Shown: positions 36,001 through 42,500 of the stretch, piece by piece
How the letters are laid out: the number at the start of each line of letters is the position of its first letter
How positions within the stretch are numbered: the first letter of the stretch is position 1
Assembly (NCBI GenBank): GCA_013339765.2
Contig: JABSTR010001154.1
Location: 1,116,001-1,180,000 of the forward strand
Source of the DNA: Haemaphysalis longicornis
Taxonomy: Eukaryota; Arthropoda; Arachnida; Ixodida; Ixodidae
Length of the DNA: 64,000 bases
Reading direction: 5' to 3'
Program-made: the position numbers and the translations under genes
Notes under the pieces: model-generated
Seen by the model: the letters and a program-made list of their open reading frames with translations, nothing else
Told to the model about the DNA's origin: nothing
Databases searched by the model: none

Positions 36001-37693
36001 AAAGTGGCCGTCCGTTATAAAAGATGTTTGAAGTACATCCCGATGCATGTTTTCGGCACTGCCTTCAAGCCTGCAGTAAAAAATACTGGCACATCATTGC
36101 ACCATTCGAAGCAGTATTCCTACACAATGCCGAGCACATTGCACAGGGTTTCCCGGTACACAAGAAACGGCATCCTTTGTGGCGAGGGGTGGCAGCAGTT
36201 CATCTCGCTCCTCAGCTATCGCAAGTGTAGGAGATGGGGAGCACTGTTATAATCTCACTCTTCATGCAGCGCGAACATACTTACATAGCTATCGAATCTT
36301 TCACAGCTTCATTCCGAGATTAGAAGCTCGGTGCACATCAAGCAACAAGTCTTCAATTGACTACTTCCAGTTATCTGCTGTTTTGGGGGTAGCTGTATGG
36401 CTTAGAAGGAGAATTAACACTAACTTGGGCCATCGACGACAATCCCTTGCCGTTTTTCGCCCCTCCTACTTGAGACTTGCCGAGTGGGCGCATGAATGGC
36501 GGAGTTAGTGCATTTTGTGCCAAACACAGCCAACAAGCACGCACGTTTTGTCGGTGAAAAGACAGCACAAACTGTCCCTCAGCAGTTCTATCTCTCAAAG
36601 GCTGAGGCAAAGCTCGTATCGATCATGTTTAACTGATGGACTTTCCTAAATACGTACTGCCTCTATTCGCGACTGATCACCAAACTTCAAAACCACGTTT
36701 GTTACATGCTTGCGCATGCTTAACGCTGCCACCGCGATCCAGTTTCGAGACACGTGACTTCGACAAGCGCCACATATATATCCATCCAGCAAATCTCGGC
36801 CCTGCCACTCGGTCGTAGGCGGTGCACGGCCGCGTCTCGCCTTACGAGGAGGTATCGGATACACGCCATCGCCCGGAGACAATGGTTTTCCACGCTCGGT
36901 CGCCTGTCGACAAATTGACCGCAATCAGCCACGCTCGGCTGAGAGGCCCGCTAAGAGACGCTCGCTTAATTGCGGCCGCGGGGCGGCCTACAAGTTGGGC
37001 GAGGGGTAAACACTACGCGGCGGCTGCGGCGGTTTCACAAGCACGGGGGAGACCTTGAGACGTCGTCGCAAGGTAAACAATAATCTCGCGATTTTGGGGC
37101 CGCTGGCGCGCGCGGCGGGTGCACGGCGGGTGCGCGCGGTGCCATATCGCGCACCATCGCGTCCCGGGTGGCGGCTGCAGCGGCGATGTTGGGGGGCAGC
37201 GGCGGCCAGAGCTGCTGCCGAGGTGGACAGTGGCGGCGGCGGCAAATGGGCGTTCCGGCGGCGACCGAATGTTTCCCGATTTATCCGGCGGCCGGGGATC
37301 GGGGGGTGGGGAGGAGGGAATGGCGCTCACCCAAATGTCGTTCTCGTTGCTGCCTTGCTCCTTGGCCGAGTTGGCCAGCTCGTCGAAGGAGACGCTGCAG
37401 TTGGCGACGAAGTCGTCCGAAGGCAGCGCCGCGTGGAACACGGTGAAGCCGAGGTTCTGGGCGCCGTGCACCTCGGCCGTGAAGTACTCGTTCCAGACGG
37501 GCTTGAAGGTCCGCTGCTTGGTGCTGGATCGGCTGATGAGGATATCATCGACATTGATGGACACGTAGGGGTCTATCAGCATCAGTTGAGGCTTCGAGCC
37601 GACCACGTTCGCGTGCCGGGTGGTCAAGTCTGTCGGCTTGAGCTCCACGGCTTCGCATATCTTCAGCTTGACGGTGCCCGTAAAGCTTGGCAT
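1..37693 (-). CDS. Pkc98E: Protein kinase C epsilon-type (novel PKC), 3' end beyond the window
   Basis: A diacylglycerol- and phospholipid-activated, calcium-independent Ser/Thr kinase that acts at membranes. Eleven exons join in phase to about 506 residues. Order: C2 domain (1-135), pseudosubstrate around Ala163 (RRRGAMRRRVHQ), C1A (H174, C187, C190, C204, C207, H212, C215, C223), C1B (H246, C259, C262, C276, C279, H284, C287, C295), a Ser/Pro-rich hinge (about 320-405), then the kinase N-lobe with VLGKGSFGK (413-421), Lys437, Glu456 and gatekeeper Met486. An N-terminal C2 domain before the pseudosubstrate marks the epsilon/eta class; the closest family by eye is PKC epsilon. ATG 37693 is the first in-frame ATG after an in-frame TAA at 37853-37855. 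The catalytic loop, activation loop and C-tail lie left of base 1. The actin-binding LKKQET stretch that I recall between C1A and C1B of mammalian PKC epsilon is not seen. Certain as a novel PKC; the symbol is by orthology and less certain. Confidence 0.95.
84..568. other. PKC intron 10
   Basis: 485 bases with GT-AG ends on the minus strand. I see no repeat or gene in it. Confidence 0.85.
569..742 (-). CDS. Pkc98E: PKC exon 10: kinase N-lobe
   Basis: Codes residues 422-479. YAVKVLKKDVILQDDD holds the ATP-anchoring Lys437; CTMTEKRIL holds helix C Glu456; it ends LHCCFQTE. Acceptor GTTGCCCAG, donor GTGGGC at 568-563, phase 0 on both sides. Confidence 0.96.
743..1608. other. PKC intron 9
   Basis: 866 bases. 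It carries one inverted-repeat element (902-1291); nothing else is visible. Confidence 0.85.
902..1291. mobile_element. Short inverted-repeat element with TACCGTATT-type ends
   Basis: The left end TACCGTATTTTTGCATGTA and the right end, read on the minus strand (CGTATTATCGCGAGTATAAC), are imperfect inverted repeats that share CGTATT and GTATAACCC. No coding capacity. A 12-bp perfect hairpin (AGCTTCATGGCA, 1186-1197 and 1208-1219) lies inside. It is a MITE-like DNA element; a second element with similar ends is at 52651-52980. Confidence 0.5.
1609..1802 (-). CDS. Pkc98E: PKC exon 9: hinge end and ATP-binding loop
   Basis: Completes Gly357 and codes residues 358-421. It ends with FGLEDFTFIKVLGKGSFGK, the start of the kinase domain and its glycine-rich loop. 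Acceptor GATGGCAG, donor GTAATC at 1608-1603, phase 0 out. Confidence 0.95.
2063..2165 (-). CDS. Pkc98E: PKC exon 8: hinge region
   Basis: Codes residues 323-356, rich in Ser, Thr and Pro (TSISESPNKL, SERSHTSPLPATADEDKG). It belongs to the V3 hinge, which is flexible and often phosphorylated. Acceptor GACGACAG, donor GTAAGT at 2062-2057, phase 1 out. The hinge is poorly conserved, so support comes from splice sites and phase. Confidence 0.85.
4735..5599 (+). mobile_element. TTAA-flanked inverted-repeat element, family A copy 1 (complete)
   Basis: Starts TTAAAGGAGCCATGAAGAC and ends TCTTCATAGCTCCTTTAA, so it has terminal inverted repeats and a TTAA target duplication, as in piggyBac-type elements. 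865 bp, no usable ORF. The interior shares long stretches with copies at 35183, 49813, 55664 and 57264 (for example a conserved CTTGTCCGGCA block and GGCTTGTTTTTGTTAC). This is the best full-length copy in the window. Confidence 0.75.
6268..6520 (+). pseudogene. Tigger/pogo-type DDE transposase fragment
   Basis: The frame read from 6270 gives IEEWGDTVPASFEHCGISTS followed by LDRPEDGEFNQRL and MVDEALQLVFDSDS. The block V-P-x-S-F-x-x-C-G-I-S-x-x-L-D-x-x-E-D is typical of the C-terminal end of CENP-B/Tigger transposases that mobilise pogo-like elements. The N-terminal DNA-binding and catalytic DDE parts are missing, so it is a dead remnant. Confidence 0.65.
7634..7665. repeat. Purine (GA-rich) simple repeat
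   Basis: A run of GAGAGAAAGAGAGAGAGA type sequence within PKC intron 7. It explains a long low-complexity open frame on the minus strand that is not a gene. Confidence 0.7.
12318..12451 (-). CDS. Pkc98E: PKC exon 7: end of C1B and start of the hinge
   Basis: Completes Ala278 and codes residues 279-322 (CNMNVHKRCQKNVANNCG, then a helical stretch ending LTKRKKK). It supplies the last C1B ligands Cys279, His284, Cys287 and Cys295. Acceptor TCGGTCCAG, donor GTGAGT. A tandem repeat begins within about 8 bases upstream of the acceptor. Confidence 0.95.
12459..12792. repeat. Tandem array of about five 60-75-bp units beside PKC exon 7
   Basis: Units begin AAAGCAAC, continue with GTAAAATGAACTCCCTTTT-like sequence and then GATCCCCATTGCAT-like sequence. 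Copies start near 12459, 12560, 12617, 12687 and 12747, with one unit partly doubled inside the first. The first copy forms the pyrimidine tract (minus strand) of the exon 7 acceptor. Confidence 0.7.
13100..14160. mobile_element. Possible degenerate LTR-type sequence
   Basis: A stretch of different, more GC-rich composition than the intron around it, ending with two AATAAA signals (about 13924 and 14044) in a pattern seen in retroelement LTRs. No target duplication, primer site or coding part was found, so the call is weak. Confidence 0.25.
14619..14837. repeat. Long hairpin (MITE-like)
   Basis: The left arm (14619-14690, starting TTGCAGTAAAAACGGGGACA) pairs with the right arm (14768-14837, ending GTCTCCGTTTTTACTGCAA). 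The arms are about 70 bases with few mismatches, and the loop has a further short inverted repeat (CAGCTTCGCTAC / GTAGCGAAGC). Confidence 0.7.
15346..15478 (-). CDS. Pkc98E: PKC exon 6: most of C1B
   Basis: Codes residues 234-277 including HRFVVHNYKRPTFCDHCGS and LRQGLQC-like FRQGLQC. Zinc ligands are His246, Cys259, Cys262 and Cys276. This is the high-affinity diacylglycerol/phorbol ester site in novel PKCs. Acceptor TCGACCCAG, donor GTGGGT at 15345-15340, phase 1 out. Confidence 0.95.
16055..16150 (-). mobile_element. Truncated Ruka-like SINE
   Basis: Matches the 3' body of the SINE copies at 19012 and 41381 (GCCGTAGTGGAGGGCTCCGG, then ATTTTGACCACC). The tRNA-like head is missing. Confidence 0.65.
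16186..16391. repeat. Inverted repeat with about 65-base arms
   Basis: Left arm 16186-16250 contains CATCGAAGTGACCTCCATTT and right arm 16328-16391 contains AAATGGCGGTCACCTCGATG. Related sequence appears again at 16855-16960 inside the next element, so both come from one repeat family. Confidence 0.7.
16699..17289. mobile_element. TA-flanked, CAGT-ended element (pogo/Tigger-type MITE)
   Basis: The left end CAGTCTACTCTCAATAATTT and the right end read on the minus strand (CAGTGCGCTCTCATTAATAC) are inverted repeats, flanked on both sides by TA. Pogo and Tigger elements have CAGT termini and TA targets. 591 bp without a transposase. Confidence 0.7.
17863..17945 (-). CDS. Pkc98E: PKC exon 5: end of C1A
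   Basis: Completes Val206 and codes residues 207-233 (CTCVVHKRCHEFVVTKCPG and on). It supplies zinc ligands Cys207, His212, Cys215 and Cys223. Acceptor TTCCCTACAG, donor GTGAGC at 17862-17857, phase 0 out. Confidence 0.95.
17946..18640. other. PKC intron 4 (GC-AG)
   Basis: 695 bases, starting GCAAGT on the minus strand. It contains a TTTC repeat close to the donor; otherwise nothing is visible. Confidence 0.85.
18582..18614. repeat. AAAG/CTTT microsatellite downstream of the microexon donor
   Basis: Seven to eight AAAG units on the plus strand. On the PKC transcript this reads as UUUC repeats starting about 27 bases after the GC donor of exon 4. Confidence 0.85.
18641..18672 (-). CDS. Pkc98E: PKC exon 4: 32-nt microexon in C1A with a GC donor
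   Basis: Completes Trp195 and codes GLGKQGYQCQ (196-205), with zinc ligand Cys204. The acceptor has a long pyrimidine tract ending TATTCTAG. The donor reads AAG|GCAAGT, a GC-AG intron with the strongest form of the GC consensus; no GT fits the required phase 1. Skipping these 32 nt would shift the frame. The Cys190-Cys204 loop has 13 residues, one fewer than I recall for mammalian PKC epsilon, but 13 is normal for C1 domains. Confidence 0.92.
18782..19770. mobile_element. TTAA-flanked element with a nested SINE
   Basis: Left end TTAAAGGAGTATGTACTCAC and right end (minus strand) TTAAAGGGGCATTGACACCA are imperfect inverted repeats with TTAA targets. The SINE at 19012-19246 lies inside and was inserted later. 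A 195-codon open frame crosses the SINE boundary and is not a gene. Confidence 0.6.
19012..19246 (-). mobile_element. Ruka-like tRNA-derived SINE, full length
   Basis: On the minus strand the head GCGGTGGCTCAGTGTCTAAGG is close to a polymerase III A box and GGTTTGATTCCC to a B box. It is followed by the body shared with the other copies, ending before GTTTAAC-like sequence. It resembles Ruka, a SINE described from hard ticks. The name is by memory of the family. Confidence 0.75.
20331..20377. repeat. Purine tract after PKC exon 3
   Basis: A GAA/GGA-rich run on the plus strand. On the PKC transcript it is a pure pyrimidine tract starting 34 bases downstream of the exon 3 donor. Confidence 0.8.
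20411..20579 (-). CDS. Pkc98E: PKC exon 3: pseudosubstrate and first half of C1A
   Basis: Codes residues 140-194. It holds the pseudosubstrate RRRGAMRRRVHQ, where Ala163 replaces the phosphorylated Ser/Thr of a substrate, and the C1A start HKFMATILRQPTFCSHCREF with His174, Cys187 and Cys190. Acceptor AATCGCAG, donor GTGAGG at 20410-20405. The exon ends with TG of the Trp codon (phase 2). Confidence 0.95.
21618..21805. repeat. Perfect 25-bp inverted repeat around a TATA box
   Basis: Left arm 21618-21642 and right arm 21781-21805 are perfect reverse complements (contain GTGAGAAACAGCGC / GCGCTGTTTCTCAC). The 138-base interior holds TATATAAG (about 21700) and CAATAAAACC (21719). It looks like a retroelement promoter fragment; I associate this sequence with tick retroelements but cannot prove it here. 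Confidence 0.65.
22643..24334. mobile_element. TTAA-flanked element, piggyBac-type non-autonomous
   Basis: The left end TTAACTCTTTCGCTACCGCG and the right end (minus strand, TTAACTCTTTCGCTACCGCC) match almost perfectly, with TTAA on both sides. 1.69 kb, no transposase domain; short open frames at 22842-23150 and 23227-23469 have no recognisable motif. Confidence 0.75.
25118..25182 (-). mobile_element. tRNA-like SINE head
   Basis: On the minus strand TGGCTCAGCTGGTAGAG is an excellent A box and GGTTTGAACAC a fair B box, about 25 bases apart. It cannot fold into a full tRNA by eye, so a tRNA-derived SINE fragment is more likely than a tRNA gene. Confidence 0.55.
26475..28525. mobile_element. 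Penelope-like remnant between 280-bp inverted repeats
   Basis: Arms 26475-26755 and 28238-28525 are inverted copies with moderate divergence (outer ends GACAGGCGTGTCC / GGACACGCCTGTC). The 1.48-kb interior carries a GIY-YIG endonuclease remnant (27400-27749). Penelope-like elements can have LTR-like repeats in inverted orientation, which would explain this layout. The reverse transcriptase part is not visible. Confidence 0.6.
27400..27749 (+). pseudogene. GIY-YIG endonuclease domain of a Penelope-like retroelement, broken
   Basis: The frame gives LVECKSQVVCSIPLNCKKRY then INQTGRC, HLAAHCKSCGCTPLF and AREIFEAF. The V-Y-x-I-P-L-x-C-x-x-x-Y-I-x-Q-T-G-R block and the Cys/His pattern HxxxHCxxCGC are typical of the C-terminal endonuclease of Penelope-like elements, which cuts target DNA. 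A TGA at 27666-27668 interrupts the frame; after it the family-like tail ending EKEIRYLKT continues to a stop at 27747-27749. The GIY Tyr and YIG Gly are replaced, so it is inactive. Confidence 0.75.
29877..30552. mobile_element. MITE with long inverted ends
   Basis: Left end TACCCGTGCCACACGTACAC and right end (minus strand) TACCCGTGCCACACGTACAC are identical over these 20 bases and stay similar for about 35. Both sides include TA. AT-rich interior with repeated TTAATGCC/TTAATGTC words; no ORF. Confidence 0.75.
32147..32305 (+). mobile_element. 5'-truncated Ruka-like SINE with AATC tail
   Basis: Begins in the SINE body (GAGGCGAAAAGCAAAAACGC) and ends in a short (AATC)n tail at about 32286-32303. 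The tRNA-like head is missing, as in reverse transcripts that stop early. Confidence 0.7.
34317..34368 (-). CDS. Pkc98E: PKC exon 2: end of the C2 domain (52 nt)
   Basis: Codes residues 122-138 (IDLEPGGKIHVVIELLS) plus one base. It matches the last beta strands of the PKC epsilon C2 domain (WIDLEPEG in mammals). Acceptor TTTGACAG precedes it; donor GTAACT follows at 34316-34311. Phase 0 in, phase 1 out, which fits both neighbours. It was found by homology and lies in a frame with little other open sequence. Confidence 0.92.
34369..37330. other. PKC intron 1
   Basis: 3.0 kb. It contains a family A element (35183-35868). The last 400 bases toward exon 1 are CpG-rich; the open frames there are antisense or low-complexity shadows. 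Confidence 0.8.
35183..35868 (+). mobile_element. Family A TTAA element, copy 2 (degenerate)
   Basis: Starts TTAAAGGGGCCACGAAGATA. Its far end has ACTTGTGTGTTTTGTCTTCAT, matching the end of copy 1, but the final TTAA is lost. Confidence 0.55.
37331..37693 (-). CDS. Pkc98E: PKC exon 1: start codon and most of the C2 domain
   Basis: Codes residues 1-121, starting MPSFTGTVKLKICEAV and ending NENDIW. The stretches ICEAVELKPTDLTTRHA, NVDDILI and DDFVANCSVSFDEL match the PKC epsilon C2 domain, which binds phospholipid without calcium. Donor GTGAGC follows at 37330-37325, phase 0. The open frame runs 45 codons upstream of the ATG but has no ATG there, and a TAA stop lies at 37853-37855. Confidence 0.95.
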
Positions 37694-38068
37694 GTCTGCG
37701 GCCTTCCCCGGAGCAGGGCTCGGCGCGCCGGCGGTTCCCGCGGGGCCCTCAGCAGCCCTCGTCGCGCCGTGATCCGCGCATTTCGGCGCCGGCTCGTCCG
37801 CTGCGCAGCTCGGACGTCCCGGCCTCACTCGCTCGGCAAAACTGCCACCAAATTACTTCGTCCCGGCCCCTCGAACGGCCGACTTCGCGAGGACTAATTA
37901 TGCGGGTCAAGCCAGCTATCCCACAATGCGCGCACGGCAGGCGCGCACGCGCACCGTGTCCGCGAAGCCGCAGTCGGCGGGCGCGTTCCGTTATTTCGAC
38001 AAGCGCTAGCGCACGTCGCCCGAGGCGTCGCCGTAGCCAGCCCCGCCGACGTGCTCAAAAGCCTCGAG

Positions 38069-38076
38069 TGACGTCA
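38069..38076. promoter_or_regulatory. Perfect CRE palindrome TGACGTCA
   Basis: The full 8-base CREB/ATF site lies 376 bases upstream of the PKC start codon and about 1.4 kb before that of PPP1R21. It sits in a CpG-rich context (CTCGAGTGACGTCACGC). Its use as a promoter element is inference. Confidence 0.5.
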
Positions 38077-38144
38077 CGCATTGGCGTCTTGTGAGGCACG
38101 CCGCCGCCAGGCGAGCGGCCAACGGAATGCGTCCGCTACTGTTC

Positions 38145-38164
38145 CAGAGAGAGAGAGAGGAGGA
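38145..38164. repeat. Short GA repeat in the promoter region
   Basis: A run of AGAGAGAGAGAG followed by GAGGAGG, about 70 bases from the CRE. In arthropods such runs can bind GAGA-type factors; nothing more can be said from sequence. Confidence 0.5.
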
Positions 38165-39456
38165 GTGCCGAGTTCCTGTTAGGCCTCGTTTCGCTTGAGC
38201 CGTCTGCTCACCGACTCTTTCGGCACCACTGCTCATTGCTGCCGGATCCCGGCTTTGCATCACGCGTTAAAAAAACAAGCCCAAGCCGCGCATTGTCACC
38301 GCCTCGGCCGCGCTTCGCTAGAAAAGGCCAAGCGCCGAGAGCGGTACCTGTTGAGACGGCTAGCGATCGAGAAGCGATCAACAAGCGGCGCTCGCCAAAG
38401 CTAGTTGCCCTGCGTGGCGCCGGAATTGTGCAGGGAAGCGGCCCCGCAGGAGGTCGATCGGCGTTGGGCATTGTGCGCGCATACCGGATCGTAGAAGTAA
38501 TCCACTCGCAGCTTAAACTCGCCGAACTTAATCACAACAAGAAGAGTATTTTTACGTACGGTTTCAGTGATAGCGTAGATACGTTTTTTTTTATTTATTT
38601 CAAATACATACCGACGTCCTGCGCGCCTGAGTGTCTTCCATGCGTTCTATTATTATGTCAAAGAGCATCCACAAATACTTATAAGGGAGAGAATTTGCGC
38701 ACGTAAGCGCGTGCGTAAGCACGTAAGGCGATCAAACAAAGCAAAGGAAGTCTGCTGTGCCGACTCGCACGCTCGAGGAAGTGAGGCGAGAGCGTGACGC
38801 ACAGCGTTGAGCTGTTATCAAGAAATTGGGATGACTTCACGACAGGAAGTAAATAGATTGTGTTACTGGAATAAGGTCTGCGTTCCTAGGTAACGCGCTC
38901 TGTGTAACGCGAAGGGAAGTTCTATATTTAGGCTGTACGATCAGTGTATTCTATTCCTGAATTCGAATGAAACAATTGACCACAATATTAATAGACACGC
39001 ATTTTGCGACGTACAGCTTTACTTGACGGAGTATTTTTTGTTTTGCTTAATATTGGTCTTTATATTTGTTGACACCAGTTTCTAGCTGCAGATATGTTTC
39101 TGGAGCAAACATGTTGCCGCCTGCTGCGACCAATGCGCATGGTAGGCGGGCGTTCCGAGTTTCGGCACTTCACAGTCGCAGGTAGAAAAGACAACGCAGG
39201 TCACGTCGCAGGTATGGCAGGTGAAGCCGTTGGCTGCTGTCGGCTATGGATTGCATTCAGCGCGGCTCTAATAGCGTCTTTTTATTTCGACGGAAGAGGG
39301 CGTGACAATCGACGGTCCCCGTCAGATTATGGATAGTTATCACCTGCGGTTTGCAAATCTCGCTGGGCGAAGTGTGCGGTGTTGGTTCGCGCAGCGGGGT
39401 TCCTCGAGCGGCCGCGGCCACCACTGGTCCGCGGGCTGAGGAGGCCGGCTGACTCG

Positions 39457-39528
39457 ATGGATGAGTCGGCCTCTCCCGAGGGCAGCTTGCCGGCCAAGTA
39501 CCAGAAACTCGCCTACGAGTACTCCAAG
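39457..39528 (+). CDS. PPP1R21: PPP1R21 exon 1: start codon
   Basis: Codes residues 1-24, ending KYQKLAYEYSK, the conserved N-terminal block of the family. Donor GTAGTG. The exon lies in the CpG-rich centre of the window. Confidence 0.94.
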
Positions 39529-42500
39529 GTAGTGCGGGTCAATCCACCCGTTGACTCCTCTCATTGTCAAAACAAGTGCCGCCTCGGTGCGCGTGATGCG
39601 CCGGCGTCAATTGCGCTCGTTTCCTGCCTCACCGATGTGCGAGCCGCTGGCGGCCTTGCGTGCACGTTAAGCGCCTCTGCGGTGCGACCAGTTGGCTCTA
39701 CTTGCGGCCTTATCGGCTGCGCAGTGAATGAAGGGGGTGGAGATCACCGACTGGCCGAGTTGAGGGCCCTGTGCACTAATCGGGTTCGCGTGAACTTAGT
39801 GGATACTGCCGCGTGCGGAGTACATCTAAAAAGTCCATAAAAGTTGTTTGTCTCTGGTTTAAAGCGCTCTGTGTCGTCGCTTTTGTTAACCAAGTGCGCA
39901 GAGCGTGTGGATCAATTAAAGTCAAATGTACGCAAACGAGTGTGTACCGTGCTTGCTGTGATCGATTCAACGCACGGGGATGATACCAAAAAACGGTCTA
40001 ACAGCCGGTTATGCCTGCAGTTCTCGACCATCGCGCCGTTTTGTCCCCGTTCTCTGACAGCTACGTGCCCAAGCTCAGGTCCTGAAGAAAGCCGTGGCGG
40101 AGGAGCAAGCCAAGAACGTCGAACTTAAGGTAATCCTGCGTGCGGAAATTTGCGCGAGCCGTGCTGTTATCGTTTCGACTGAATTATCTGCAGGATGTCT
40201 TGAAGGACAAGGAGCAGGCAATGCGGAAGCTGGTGCAAGAGGTCGAAAGTCTAAATTTCTGCAACCAGCAGCTCACCAAGCGGGTTGGCTTCCTGCAAGA
40301 AGAGCTTGAGGAGGATCGCTCGAAAAGGAACAAGGTAGTATACGGATGCAGTACCCTTATTTTTACCTTTTCACAACGCACATAAGGATTGGTTGGGTAT
40401 CGTTTTCATAAAACAGCTCATTGCGTTTAACTCGCCATTATTTTTCGCCTTCTTAGATTCGAAATGTGGGGGGGTCACAGCAAATGCGTAGCTTGCACTG
40501 ACGTTACTTCAGATACCATGTTGGAGCACCGCTTGCCTTGCTTGATGGGTGGCTGGGAACTTATCCACTGCTGTCGTCTCAAGCAGCGCTGAAACCAGTA
40601 CTCCAGAAACTGCTGTGGGGACGTCACATGCAAGCTTTGGATTGACACATATTGAATTGACAAAAATTGTACTCTGTTCTGCACAACATCCTTCAAACAA
40701 CGAGGTTCTAAAAAGTCTAGTTGGACCCTTGAATTCTTGAAACAAGTGTCCAATTCAACTAAATTTTGCACCAGCTGACAAGGGAACTCTACAGGTTCCA
40801 CATTGTGTAACTGAGGTCAAGTAAATTTTGTCTCCTTTTTGCTGATATCGGTCAGCTTATCTCAACTTATCCCCTCCTGGTCGCCAATGTGGTGCTGCGC
40901 CGTGGTGGGCCGCTATCTCGGACGGAACAAACTGGCACACATGAACGCTGCCGTGAGCCACCGACGACTGCCAATGTTTATTGGACAGTGCACTTATATA
41001 CACGACATGACAGGTTAACAGATCACAGCGCCATCTCTGATGGCATGGAATCAATACGAAAATACAACAGCATCGTGGTTCATTTCAAAACATGGGGCGC
41101 ACAGTGTGGGTGGTGGTGCTCATTCAGTTTGTCTTGCAAGTTGCATTAACAGTGCTGTTGTGAATGCGTTACTGTATATACTCGTGTGATGGTTGCAAGT
41201 TTCGTTTCCAGGATTTTTGGTGAAAGCCAACGGTGCAGCCATTGCATGAAGAAAAACAATTTGTTTTTATTTGGTAATGATTTTTTGTAACATTGGCTTC
41301 ATTCCCAAGTTCCTGCACGAAAAGAAAAAGGATAAAGCATTTGAGGCCTTAGCATTCGTCCTTATCAGTTGTGCGACCCTCGTGGCGGCTCAGTGGCTAA
41401 GGCATTGTGCTGCTGAGCCCAGGTATGTGGGTTAAGTTCCGGCTGCGCTGGCTGCTTTTATGATGGAAGTAAAAAGCGAAAATGCCGCTGTCAAGATTTC
41501 AGAGAAATGTAAAAGATCCCCACGTGATCAGAATTAATCTGCAGCCTTCCACTACGGCATCGGTGCATTCGGCATTGGCAGCTTCAGTGCATTAAACCCC
41601 CCAAATTAAATAATTTAATTATCCCTCTTGCTCAGCTTCAAAGTCGTTTGTGTGGCCCATGTGTGGAAAATAATCCAATTGCCTCTTTTGTTTCTTGAAA
41701 TTCGGAGTGCAGCCCTTACTTGAGTGTGGCCGTTACATGCTGGTGCATGGTCGTTGTATCGATGCACACATTATTAAACAATTAAAGGTCTTTTTGGTAG
41801 AACCCCAGGAGAAAATGTAGCTGGTCCCAGCTGGTTCACGGTTATATTCCCAGCTGGGACCAGCTGATCCCAGCTGGGAATTTATCCATAAACCAGGTGG
41901 GACCAGCTACCATTTTCTCTTGGGACATGTGCACATCGAGGCAAGTGCAACCTGCTCTCTTGCTCACAGCCCTACGTCAGTGATGGGGGTTGGGTGCGGC
42001 CCCTGTGTCTTCAAACATGGGGGTGCTTGTCACGAGGGGCAGACAGCTGATGTCGAGCAAGGACTTGTAAAGAAGTGTTCGCCGTGTAAGCGTGCGTGCC
42101 TGGTGTCCCCTGTCCCAGAAGAAGCACAATGCAGCAGCATCTCCAGCCCACCAGGGCATCATCGATGCCGAGCTGCAGAGTCGCATCGAGGAGAACGAGA
42201 AGCTGCACCTCCAGGTACGTGCCCAGCTTGGTGGGGTTTCCTCTCACGAGGGCCAACCGCCCGCTGAGGGCTCAGTCGATCGATTGACATGCTGGCAGAT
42301 CCATTGGAACAAGTAATCGATGGAAGAGAGGGAAGGGGCCACAATCATCTGCTTGGCCGCCTAAAAGAACTCTTGGGCTGAGGCATTTCGGCACTGTTAT
42401 TACCTAGCGTATGCATACTGGTGTGCTGCATGTTACTCTGCACCCCTTCCCCCCAAAAAGACGCAAAAAAATTCTCCCTACAAGTACCTGCTAATTTACC

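Larger units (their letters stand above)
37694..39456. promoter_or_regulatory. Shared CpG-rich upstream region of the two head-to-head genes
   Basis: This 1.76-kb stretch separates the start codons of the PKC gene (minus) and PPP1R21 (plus). The first exons and the flanks from about 36.9 to 38.5 kb and around 39.4 kb are visibly rich in CpG, unlike the AT-rich introns. It must hold the 5' UTRs and likely both promoters. No clear TATA box was seen near either start, as is usual for CpG promoters. Positions of transcription starts cannot be read from the sequence. Confidence 0.65.
40335..42118. other. PPP1R21 intron 3
   Basis: 1.8 kb. It holds an LTR fragment with a primer-binding site (40868-41130), a full SINE (41381-41620) and a palindrome (41804-41924). 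Confidence 0.8.

Noticed and set aside
37055..37897. 280-codon plus-strand frame
   Set aside because: Antisense shadow of PKC exon 1 and the CpG island, where stops are rare.
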